The notes under the pieces were generated by a model. The model was not told the DNA's origin. It ran no database searches and saw nothing but the letters and a program-made list of their open reading frames with translations. This document shows positions 56,652-64,000 of a stretch of 64,000 nt of DNA, piece after piece (the stretch's first letter is position 1; each line of letters starts with the position of its first letter). The position numbers and the translations under genes are program-made. Origin of the DNA: Lewinellaceae bacterium (GTDB lineage: Bacteria; Bacteroidota; Bacteroidia; Chitinophagales; Saprospiraceae); contig JADJRC010000050.1 in the NCBI GenBank assembly GCA_016712415.1, positions 1 to 64,000 of the forward strand, given 5' to 3'.

Positions 56652-56663
56652 TGAGCAAACTAT

Positions 56664-57791
56664 ATGAACGACAACCTGCCCGACATCAGCCATCGCTCCA
56701 TTAAAGAAGAAGCGGACGTTTCCCTCGGCGCGATCATCAGCCGGGCAAAGGAATATTACACAGAGTTGCTGCGCAACTGGAAGACGCTCGCGCTGATCTG
56801 CCTGCCCTTTTTGGTATGGCAAGGCTACCTTGCCCTGACCACTCCGGTTTCGTACCAGACCAGGCTTACGTTTATGGTGGATGAAGAAAGCGGCAGCCGG
56901 AGCGGCCTGCTCGGCAGCCTGCTTGGAGGCATCGGCCTTTCGTCGACTGACGGCAACAACGACCGGATACTCGAGCTGGCCAGATCCATGCGAATCATCC
57001 GAATGGCGCTGTTCCAACGGGTTTCGATAGACGGGAAGGCAGATTACCTGGCCAACCATTTTATCCGGATACAACAATTGGACGAGGAGGAATGGAATAA
57101 AAAACCCAAATACCCGGGACAGCCCAGTCTGCACGGATTCCTGTTTACCCGCGACAGCGTGGAACAGTTCAGCCGGCTGGAATACGCGGCTTTAAAATCG
57201 CTCTACGGGATGCTTGTCGGTAGCGAAGAGCATCAGCCCTTGTTCGGCGCCCGCAACAATGCCGATTCGGGTATCATGACCTTGTCGCTCCATACCCGCT
57301 CCGAAGCGCTGACCATTGCCCTGCTTCGCGCCATTTTCGATCAGCTCAGCGATTTTTACATCAATGCTTCCACGGAAAAGCAGTTGGAAACCTACGAGAT
57401 CATCCGGGAAAAGGCCGACTCGCTCCGGCGACTGCTGGCAGGTACGGAATACCGCGCTGCACAATTCAGGGAACAGAACAACCTGCTGCTGCGGCCGACC
57501 GACCAACTACCCAGCGAACGCCTGTCGCGCGACAAAAACATGTATGCCCTGATGTACGGAGGTCCATCAAAAACCTGGAACTGGCCGACTTTGCCCTGCG
57601 CAAGCAAGGTGCCTTACATACAGCCGATCGACCTGCCTGTACCACCGCTGGTCGGCACGCCGTATGGCAAAAAAAAGGCGCTGGCGCTGGGCTTGGGGCT
57701 TGGCCTCATACTGGGAATACTTTTCGTTTCGATCCGCAAGATGGTTCGCGACCAACTGGCTGATCCGGCACAACAAACTCCCGAGGCATAG
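56664..57791 (+). CDS. Chain-length determinant (Wzz-family) protein with a short out-of-frame patch
   Basis: 375 residues. It has a membrane helix at about 45-62 (TLALICLPFLVWQGYLAL), a periplasmic coiled-coil region (about 200-300, YEIIREKADSLRRLLAGTEYR) and a second membrane helix near the end (KKALALGLGLGLILGILFVSI), the Wzz layout. Between 57561 and 57612 the frame seems wrong: the ORF reads GPSKTWNWPTLPCASK, while the -1 frame reads KNLELADFALRKQ, the expected Wzz sequence before VPYIQPIDLPVPPL. Two compensating indels explain it. Its stop overlaps the GTG start of the flippase by 1 nt. It controls polymer length. Confidence 0.85.
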   Translation: MNDNLPDISHRSIKEEADVSLGAIISRAKEYYTELLRNWKTLALICLPFLVWQGYLALTTPVSYQTRLTFMVDEESGSRSGLLGSLLGGIGLSSTDGNNDRILELARSMRIIRMALFQRVSIDGKADYLANHFIRIQQLDEEEWNKKPKYPGQPSLHGFLFTRDSVEQFSRLEYAALKSLYGMLVGSEEHQPLFGARNNADSGIMTLSLHTRSEALTIALLRAIFDQLSDFYINASTEKQLETYEIIREKADSLRRLLAGTEYRAAQFREQNNLLLRPTDQLPSERLSRDKNMYALMYGGPSKTWNWPTLPCASKVPYIQPIDLPVPPLVGTPYGKKKALALGLGLGLILGILFVSIRKMVRDQLADPAQQTPEA

Positions 57792-59210
57792 TGCTCACAG
57801 CATTATCGAAATTATCCGGCGTGTCACGGAAAAGCCTTTTTGAGGCAATCTTTACCATTGGCGGGCGGATGCTTTCTGTTTTGCTGGTTATTGCCACTAC
57901 GAAATTTCTGACTACTTTTCTCAGCGAAGCAGATTACGGCCAACTGGCATTGTACAACATAACCGCTACCCTTCCTTCCACCTTTTTTTTCGGCCCTGTC
58001 GGACAGGGCATACTCCGTTTTTATCCCATTGCAAAGGAAAAGCAGCAGTTGGGCGCTTTCCACCGCGCCTACAATACATTGCACAGCTACGGTGCAAAAG
58101 CAGCCCTGGCAGCGGGATTTTTTGCAGCGCTGACCTGCTGGTTCACAGGTAATCTGAACTGGGCAATTGCCTCCGTACTGATTGCTGTGGCCAGTATTGT
58201 TTATTCAAGAAACACCTACCGCTACGGACTGCAAAATGCAGCGCGCAAGCGAACCCTTGCCCTGGGTCTGGAAACCGGCGAAAGGGTATTGCAGCAAGTA
58301 CTCGCCGTTGCGCTTTTGTGGTTTCTTACCGGTAACCCGCTGATCGTTCTGGCCGGTTACCTGGTTGCTTCGGTCCTTTTTTCTTTTGTAAATGGCTACT
58401 ACTACCCAAAATCTTTTCCGGAAATTTTCACACCCACACACCCACACACCCACACACCCACACACCCACACACCCACACACCCACACACCCACACCCACA
58501 CACCCACACACCCACACCCACTCCCACTCCCACTCTTTCTTATACCAGCGACATATTAAAGTACTCATGGCCATTTATCCTGTTCGGAGTGTTTTTCTGG
58601 ATACAAAATGCATCTGAGCGCTGGACACTGGAATTCCTGTGCGATACCGAAACAGTGGGTCGTTATGCCGTTTTGAACCAGATCGGCTTCCAGTCGCTCA
58701 ACCTGCTTTTCGGTTCTATCAGTTATTTTGTTCCCCATCCTGTTCAACCGGGCGGGCAGCCTGCAGGAACAGCGGGCAGTTTGAGCATGCAGACCGGCTC
58801 AACAGACAATATCTTTTGGTCTTAATAGTGGCATAACCCTGATATTTACGTTTATCCTTTGGTTGTTTGGCAAAGAGGTCGTTCTACTGTTGAGTTCAGA
58901 GAAATATCCATTGCTGGATGTTGCCCTTTATGGCAATAGCGGGGGGATTATTTAATTTTGCTCAAGAATTATTCTTTTCGTTTGTATGTTGTCTTTACAA
59001 TCCAGATTGCTGCTTTTCCCCAAAATAATGTCATCCATATTCGGGCTTATCCTGAATATTGGTACCCGTATGGTATTTTGGTATTGAAGGACTGATAATA
59101 TCTTTGATTTCCACCCAAATGTTTTATGTGTTTTTATTGGTATTATATTGGAAACGCATTGGCTCAAAAAATCTTAATAAGAATTATGGTAACAATCATA
59201 AAATCTATAT
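57791..59210 (+). pseudogene. Wzx-type polysaccharide flippase, multiple frameshifts in the last third; contains an 8-bp tandem repeat
   Basis: Starts with GTG 57791, overlapping the Wzz stop. The first 250 residues are normal for the MATE/Wzx family (IFTIGGRMLSVLLVIATTKFL). Then comes a His/Thr/Pro low-complexity insert encoded by the repeat at 58430-58532, and more membrane helices (ILKYSWPFILFGVFFWIQN). After GSISYF (about 58730) the frame fails, but the other frames carry the rest in order: LFPILFNRAGSLQEQRAV, HADRLNRQYLLVLI, GITLIFTFILWLFGKEVVLLL, AGGLFNFAQELFFS, LYVVFTIQIAAF, KIMSSIFGLILNIGTRM, then FGIEGLIISLISTQMFYVFL. At least six shifts in about 450 bp. The 3' end is approximate. 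Confidence 0.8.
58430..58532 (+). repeat. Tandem repeat, 8-bp unit ACACCCAC
   Basis: Seven exact copies of ACACCCAC, one 6-bp ACCCAC, two more 8-bp units, another ACCCAC, then TCCCAC units. It is inside the flippase gene and codes for a THPHTHTP-type stretch. Because 8 is not a multiple of 3, gain or loss of one unit would shift the frame. Confidence 0.9.
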
Positions 59211-59853
59211 ACAGACGTCTCCGACTTTTTTTAGAATTTTTATTAATAAAAATACAGACCTGTGGATTTATGGTTCTGGAAAAAAGGAGATCAAACATTC
59301 CGTATAAATTATTCATTGGATGAAAAACAGCACCGTATTTGACTTGGTGGGTATAAAGGTGAATGGGCAAAAAGCATATACGAACGTTACAAACCGACAA
59401 TATTTATATTTGAACCGGTGTCAGCGTTTTATCTAATAATTGAAAAGAAATTTGAAGAAATTGACAGCATCAAAACTTTTCAATTTGGACTGGGAGGAGT
59501 AACCAGATCAGAAGAAATTTTTTTAAACGACAATGGCTCATCAACACATCGCCCTGGAGGCCAGTGCCGGGAAAAAATTTCTATTATTAGTATCAAAGGA
59601 GTTTTTCACTGAGCACTCAATAGAGTTTGTGGATTTGATGAAGATAAATATTGAGGGTGAAGAATATCCGCTCTTGGAAACCATAATCAAGGCAGACTTA
59701 CAATATAAGATAGACAATATCCAAATTCAGTTTCATCCTTGGATCAACGGTGCTGAAACTAAAAGAGAAGAAATTAGGCAAGCGTTATCTGCAAGCCATC
59801 GTCTTACATATGATTTTCCTTTTGTATGGGAAAACTGGGAAAGAATACAGTGA
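59186..59853 (+). pseudogene. FkbM-family methyltransferase, several frameshifts
   Basis: Pieces in different frames join into one FkbM-type protein of about 220 residues: MVTIIKSIYRRLRLFLEF from 59186, then VFDLGGYKGEWAKSIYERY (SAM-binding motif with GG, about 59337-59395, readable if one G is added at about 59347), IFIFEPVSAFYLIIEKKF, TFQFGLGGVTRSEEIFLND (to about 59530), and finally FVDLMKINIEGEEYPLLE, the FkbM D.K.DIEG-type motif, ending at the TGA 59851-59853. It would methylate a sugar or a lipid-linked intermediate. Its stop overlaps the GTG start of the next gene. Confidence 0.75.
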
Positions 59854-60773
59854 AAAAAGTAATCGCTCGCATTTTTGGAGGCCTTGGAAACCAACTGTTT
59901 ATCTACGCTACAGCAAGGGCGCTTGCGCATCGTACCGGTGCGGAGTTGGTGCTGGATACCCAAACTGGTTTCAGGTATGATGCCTATCAGCGGAAATTTG
60001 CATTGAACTGTTTTCACATCCAGTTCAGGGAAGCAACCCCCATTGAACGTTTTGATTCTCCTGCAGGGCGTATAATTCGGAATCTTCTTAGACGCATCAA
60101 CAAATACCTCCCATTCCGGTACAAATTTTATTTGGTGGAGAAAGTGAAAGATAAAAGGTGGTTTATGCCCGAAATATTAACGATTCACCCTTCAGGGTTA
60201 ATCTGGATAGAAGGCTTCTGGCAATCACCGCGTTATTTTGATGATATTCGAAAGCAATTAGTAAAGGAATTGACAATCCAAACCCCGCTTTCACTTGAGA
60301 CCCGGAATTTGGCCACACTAATACAGTCATCAAATAGTGTTTGCGTACATCTGAGACTGGTACGCCATATCGTAAATGGAGAAGAACGGAGAGCCGACAG
60401 AAATCTTGATATTAACCATTTCCTCCGATGTATAGCGTACATGGCACAAAATCTGAGAGATCCAAAGTTTTTCTGTTTTTCAGACTCACCTGAAAACGCT
60501 GTTTTATTCCGGGATATCCCTCATAATATCACTTTTGTAACACATAATACAGGTGATGATCGGGCATTCGAGGATTTCTATTTGATGTCGCTTTGCCGGC
60601 ATTTCATCCTTTCCAACAGCACCTTCTGTTGGTGGCCCGCATGGTTGAATGACTTGCCCGACAGCATAATTATATCACCGCCGCTGCACTTTTGGGACAA
60701 TACTGATATACTGCCAACGCATTGGATAACTTCTGACAGCTCGGGTTGCCCCAGGGAGGCCTACATACTGTGA
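59850..60773 (+). CDS. Glycosyltransferase family 11 (alpha-1,2-fucosyltransferase-like)
   Basis: 307 residues from GTG 59850, which overlaps the previous TGA (GTGA); an in-frame ATG at 59826 is also possible. The start VIARIFGGLGNQLFIYATARALAHRTG is the GT11 signature, with the donor-site VCVHLRLVRHI where the family has HxRxGDY, and SNSTFCWWPAWLN near the C-terminus. Family members add fucose in alpha-1,2 linkage to galactose. The HxRxGDY motif is degenerate here (no GD), so donor or activity may differ. No frameshift seen in this gene. Confidence 0.85.
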   Translation: MKKVIARIFGGLGNQLFIYATARALAHRTGAELVLDTQTGFRYDAYQRKFALNCFHIQFREATPIERFDSPAGRIIRNLLRRINKYLPFRYKFYLVEKVKDKRWFMPEILTIHPSGLIWIEGFWQSPRYFDDIRKQLVKELTIQTPLSLETRNLATLIQSSNSVCVHLRLVRHIVNGEERRADRNLDINHFLRCIAYMAQNLRDPKFFCFSDSPENAVLFRDIPHNITFVTHNTGDDRAFEDFYLMSLCRHFILSNSTFCWWPAWLNDLPDSIIISPPLHFWDNTDILPTHWITSDSSGCPREAYIL

Positions 60774-60779
60774 ATCGAC

Positions 60780-61755
60780 ATGATTAGTGTGGTTTTAGTT
60801 ACTTTCAATCGGGCAGAGCGATTAAAAGGGTCTATCCAGGATATCTTGGACCAAACTTTTCAGGACTTTGAAATTATCATCTGTGATGACGCATCAACGG
60901 ATTCAACTGCATTAGTCTGTCGCGATTTCGCCGACCGAGATACACGAATATTCTATTTTCGACAGCCACAGAATGTAGGAATGCCAAACAACCTCATAAG
61001 CGGGTTTCAGATGGCTAGATATCCTTATTTGGCAATACTCCACGATGGTGATAGATTTGATAATCAACTATTAGAACGCTGGTATGAAGGCATACAGGCA
61101 TCGTCTAATATCGGCCTCGTGTTTAATGCGACAGGTATAATGAATAAGGCGCAGGAGTTGACCAAATGCTTTATGGAGTTTGAAGAAGGAATCATTGAAG
61201 GAAATCAATTGCTCGAAAAGGTGTTTTTCCGCCGTTGGCATTTCGATTCTCCTGTATATGGTGAAGCTATGATCCGTAAAGATGTCCTAAATGAGATCGG
61301 GTATTTTGACAAACGTTTCGGATTCTATGCTGATGTGGATTTCTGGATGCGGCTGTTGCATCGTTATGATGCTTACTACTGTAGAAGTATTCTTATAAAA
61401 GGCCGGAAAAATAACAGTACCACGGCTTTTTGCCGACAATATGATACGCACCTACCTACTTATGAGCAAAATACATGAGGAAAATAGATACCGGCATTTC
61501 AATTCAACTCCGCTTAGGTTGGCTTCTGAAATGGTGCGATTTGAGTGGTATTGTCTGGCAAATATCATGTATATCCTTTTGATATACATCAAGAACCATA
61601 ATTTGAAAGAGTACTTTGCATTGTGGAAAGAATCTGCCGGGAAATCACGTACATTTCAATTTTTGTGGCTTCTGTTACTGCCCATAAAAGTAATGTTGCC
61701 ATTCAGGCTTCGCATAAGTTTTTCCAATAGTAGAAAAATCTGGCAGACTCAATAA
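60780..61755 (+). pseudogene. GT2-family glycosyltransferase, one frameshift in a T5 run
   Basis: Starts 6 bp after GT11 with MISVVLVTFNRAERLKGSIQ (GT-A start). IIICDDASTDST, LAILHDGDRF (DxD-type), GEAMIRKDVLNEIGYFDKRF and DVDFWMRLLHRYD are classic GT2 elements. After NNSTTAF at about 61430 the ORF runs to a false end at 61478. Removing one T from TTTTT (61427-61431) continues the protein as AFADNMIRTYLLMSKIHEEN and ends at TAA 61753-61755, about 325 residues. Homopolymer location suggests a base-calling error. Donor and acceptor are unknown. Confidence 0.82.
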
Positions 61756-62030
61756 TCAGGGATGTTTTCCAAAAACTCCTTTGCACTATCATTTTTTCGG
61801 GTAAATCTTCTCGACTTTATCCATTTTTAAAAGTTTCAGTTCACATAGGATCAAATATTTTATTAACAACGAGCTGAAGTTCTAAATATTGGTGTTATTA
61901 ACGGACATTCAAAAACTAAATCTACTCTGAATCGAGATACTTTATGTTACAAAATCTTGGCAAAAGATTCGTGCAAATGACAAACGCCAAGATTAGAATA
62001 ACAAGTTTCGAGAATTCAACTTTTTAACTT
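61756..62030. other. AT-rich spacer inside the exopolysaccharide locus, nothing recognised
   Basis: 275 bp without a convincing ORF, promoter or terminator. The longest readable pieces are under 30 codons. It could hold the remnant of a lost gene, but no family pattern is visible in any frame. Confidence 0.5.
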
Positions 62031-63073
62031 ATGAAAGAAATTCTGTATATCGGATGTACAGAGGTTGGCCAAACCAGTTTTGAACGATTAAATGCTATTC
62101 GCGATCTTGGTTATACTGTTACAGTATTAAATGGGTGCAAGCCATTGAACGCGATGACACTTCTGTGGCAAAAGGCTGCAGCTGTATTGGGAATTGTAAG
62201 CGACCCACTCTCACTGAATAAATCCATAAAAGAAATTTTAGGCCGAAAACCCGTTGACATAGTATGGGTGGATAAAGGAACCCGTATAAGAGCGTCTACC
62301 TTGAAATGGATAAAACAGCAGTGGCCGGCATGCACTTTGGTACACTTGAATCCTGATGACCCATTCGGATATTTCAGGAAGGGCTGGAGTGTATTCCTGA
62401 AAGCCATACCCTTTTACGATATTCATTTCGTTGCACGTACACAAAACCTCAAGGAATTTGCCAAACTCGGTGCCACTTGTGTCATAACCTATGATCGCTC
62501 ATTCTCAAAACACTTGCACCGTCCGATTTCACTTACCCCAGAAGAGAAACAAAAGTATAATGTACAGGTTGGCTTCATTGGTTCCCATGCCCCTGCGCGC
62601 GCAGCTATTATATCTTTTTTGATAGAAAATGGTATTCCTGTAGGTGTTTATGGCGATGGTTGGGATCAGCAGGAACATTGGGCGACGATAAAATCGCACT
62701 ACCGTGGTCGCGGCCGTTTTGGTGAAGAATACGCCAACATCATCAACGGAATGGGGAATAGCTTTGCCTTTCTTGCGACATGAAAACCGGGATGAAAAGG
62801 ACAGCCGTACCTTCGAGATACCAGCCTGTGGCACCTTTATGATTGCTGAACGCAGTTCAAAACATGAATCGTTTTTTCAGGAAAACGTCGAAGCAGTTTT
62901 TTTGACACCCGCGAAGACCTGCTTTATAAGATACGGTATTACCTTAATCATCCGGATCAGGTAAAAAAAATTGCTCTGGCAGGTTACCGACGCTGCGTAG
63001 ATTCTGGTTACGATCACCATAACCGTATGAGATACCTCTTACAGATTGTAAATGATAGAAAAATAAAGACCTA
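62031..63073 (+). pseudogene. Group 1 glycosyltransferase (CgeB/GT1-like), two frameshifts
   Basis: Three frames join into about 347 residues. Frame one from ATG 62031 (EILYIGCTEVGQTSFERLNA) to about 62750 includes DIVWVDKGTRI and LVHLNPDDPFGYF. Frame two then reads IALPFLRHENRDEKDSRTFEIPACGTFMIAERSSKHESFF, the core of the CgeB-like C-terminal domain. Frame three reads FDTREDLLYKIRYYLNHPDQVKKIALAGYRRC and ends at TAA 63071-63073. The breaks fall at GGGG (62752-62755, one G too many) and in the run of seven T at 62895-62901 (one T short). It adds a sugar to the growing repeat unit. Confidence 0.82.
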
Positions 63074-64000
63074 AGTGCATACAGCTGAAATCTGGCTACC
63101 ATTCATTCTTTCCTTGCCGATCATTGTCGTTGGAGGGATCACCCTGATTCGTTTGTTGAAGTCACAACACGTCAACTTGTTGCGCATATATGTACTATGC
63201 TTTGTTTTGCATTTTGTACTTATGCCGCTGTATGGGTTTTTGGCGGAATGGATTTCCACTAGCCAATGGCCCTATCTAGCAGATGAGATATTCTCGGCAT
63301 ACCTGGTGTTGTACGTTTTCCTAGGTGCCATCCTGGTCGTCTTATTCGTTTTTAATACCCTACCCCAGCGGTTTCGACGTGGATGGAGTATTCCAAGATT
63401 ACTGGAAAAACAATATACAGATCAGTCATTGTCCAAGATCATACAACTGTTTACCCTGATCATGAGTTTTCTGATCGCTTACAACCTGTATTTTGGTTTT
63501 ACAAGTTATGCATCCGGCACACTTGAACGAATACTTAGCGTTCCTTACCCCCTTGTCGTACTCAAAAGCCTGACAACCATTTTTATTTTCGGCCTGGTTG
63601 GCTATGGTGCGTTGCACTTGGTAAGGGGGAAAAGATACCTGCTTGCCGGAGTAGTTCTGCTAAGTAGTAATATTATTGGAAACATATATTCAAGACGGGG
63701 TTATTTGTTGGTAATTATTTTATTAATATTGTTCAAATATTTATTAGATCGGGGCAGGATGCCAGTCCGTCAGGTACTTGTGGTCAGCTTCATTGGCATT
63801 TTTGTATTAAAAGTATTTTTCCCATTTTTGTTTGTATTTCGCCAGCTTACCATGGAAGAGCCACCAGGGGGCAAAAAAGCAACGAATATATCACAAACTT
63901 ACGAACTTACCCTGAGCACCAAAGGGGAACAGCTGGGCAGAGGCCGCGATGCAAACGAAGCGTATCGAGCAAATCAAGTTGCTCGAAATATCGAATTCAT
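63074..64000 (+). CDS. Polytopic membrane protein, probable Wzy-type repeat-unit polymerase, cut by window edge
   Basis: An open frame of 309 codons runs from GTG 63074, immediately after the preceding TAA, to the window end without a stop. About eight hydrophobic helices are visible (for example WLPFILSLPIIVVGGITLI, LRIYVLCFVLHFVLMPLYGF, VLYVFLGAILVVLFVF, GYLLVIILLILFKYLL, VVSFIGIFVLKVFFPFLFVF), separated by basic loops. Wzy polymerases are poorly conserved, so the call rests on topology and on being the only missing function in a cluster with Wzx, Wzz and glycosyltransferases. Confidence 0.65.

Noticed and set aside
58205..58507. Minus-strand ORF rich in VWVCGCVG
   Set aside because: It is the reverse translation of the 8-bp tandem repeat in the flippase gene.
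1..64000. tRNA, rRNA, insertion sequences, prophage or toxin-antitoxin genes
   Set aside because: I looked for them by eye on both strands and found no supporting sequence.

Overview
The window is a 64 kb piece of a Bacteroidota chromosome, most likely from the Saprospiria/Chitinophagia side of the phylum; no rRNA is present to place it better. The evidence is a type IX secretion system (T9SS) gene set (PorU2-type sortase, PorV/PorQ-family protein, PorP/SprF-family protein, type A and type B C-terminal sorting domains), a giant SprB-repeat surface protein, a DUF5686 protein, and promoters of the Bacteroidota form (TTG, about 19-21 nt, TAnnTTTG). No tRNA, rRNA, CRISPR array, insertion sequence or prophage was seen.

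Layout. 1-2.0 kb: folK (cut by the left edge), a small lipoprotein, an alpha/beta hydrolase. 2.1-9.9 kb: a surface-adhesin module made of a small secreted protein, a 2060-residue CUB/PKD/P-domain/SprB-repeat protein with a T9SS type B sorting domain, and a frameshifted PorP/SprF partner. 9.9-20 kb: thioesterase, membrane-anchored glycosyltransferase, cold-shock protein, a beta-helix protein paired with a diheme cytochrome c, folP, thymidine kinase, a FAD oxidoreductase, two secreted esterases, a VOC protein. 20-31.5 kb: LTA-synthase-like enzyme, tilS, DUF5686 protein, a GT-C-like membrane protein, an S9 peptidase, an aquaporin. 31.6-37.6 kb: two tandem CotH-kinase proteins, a 3-hydroxyacyl-CoA dehydrogenase, an outer-membrane barrel and a truncated GH1 glucosidase. 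37.6-45.6 kb: a second T9SS block (PorV-like protein, a type A cargo protein, PorU2). 45.6-50.5 kb: a toroid protein and B12-dependent methionine synthase. 50.6-64 kb: a Wzx/Wzy-type exopolysaccharide locus that begins with a winged-helix regulator and runs through nucleotide-sugar dehydrogenase, aminotransferase, SLBB export protein, Wzz, Wzx, FkbM methyltransferase, GT11, GT2, GT1 and a Wzy-like polymerase cut by the right edge.

Two things stand out. First, many genes carry single-base frameshifts, several in homopolymers, and there are two larger deletions (GH1/barrel junction and the PorU2 C-terminus). The lesions are densest at 58.7-59.6 kb. A poorly polished consensus explains most of this more simply than gene decay, but the exopolysaccharide block is also visibly more AT-rich and its Wzx gene carries an 8-bp tandem repeat able to switch reading frame. 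Second, two gene-free stretches (28.06-28.34 kb and 37.65-37.96 kb) each carry a good Bacteroidota promoter followed by hairpins and intrinsic terminators with no ORF, so each looks like a small-RNA gene. Possible operators were also found: paired palindromes over the promoter of the exopolysaccharide-locus regulator, and a perfect 16-bp palindrome between a secreted esterase and a VOC gene.
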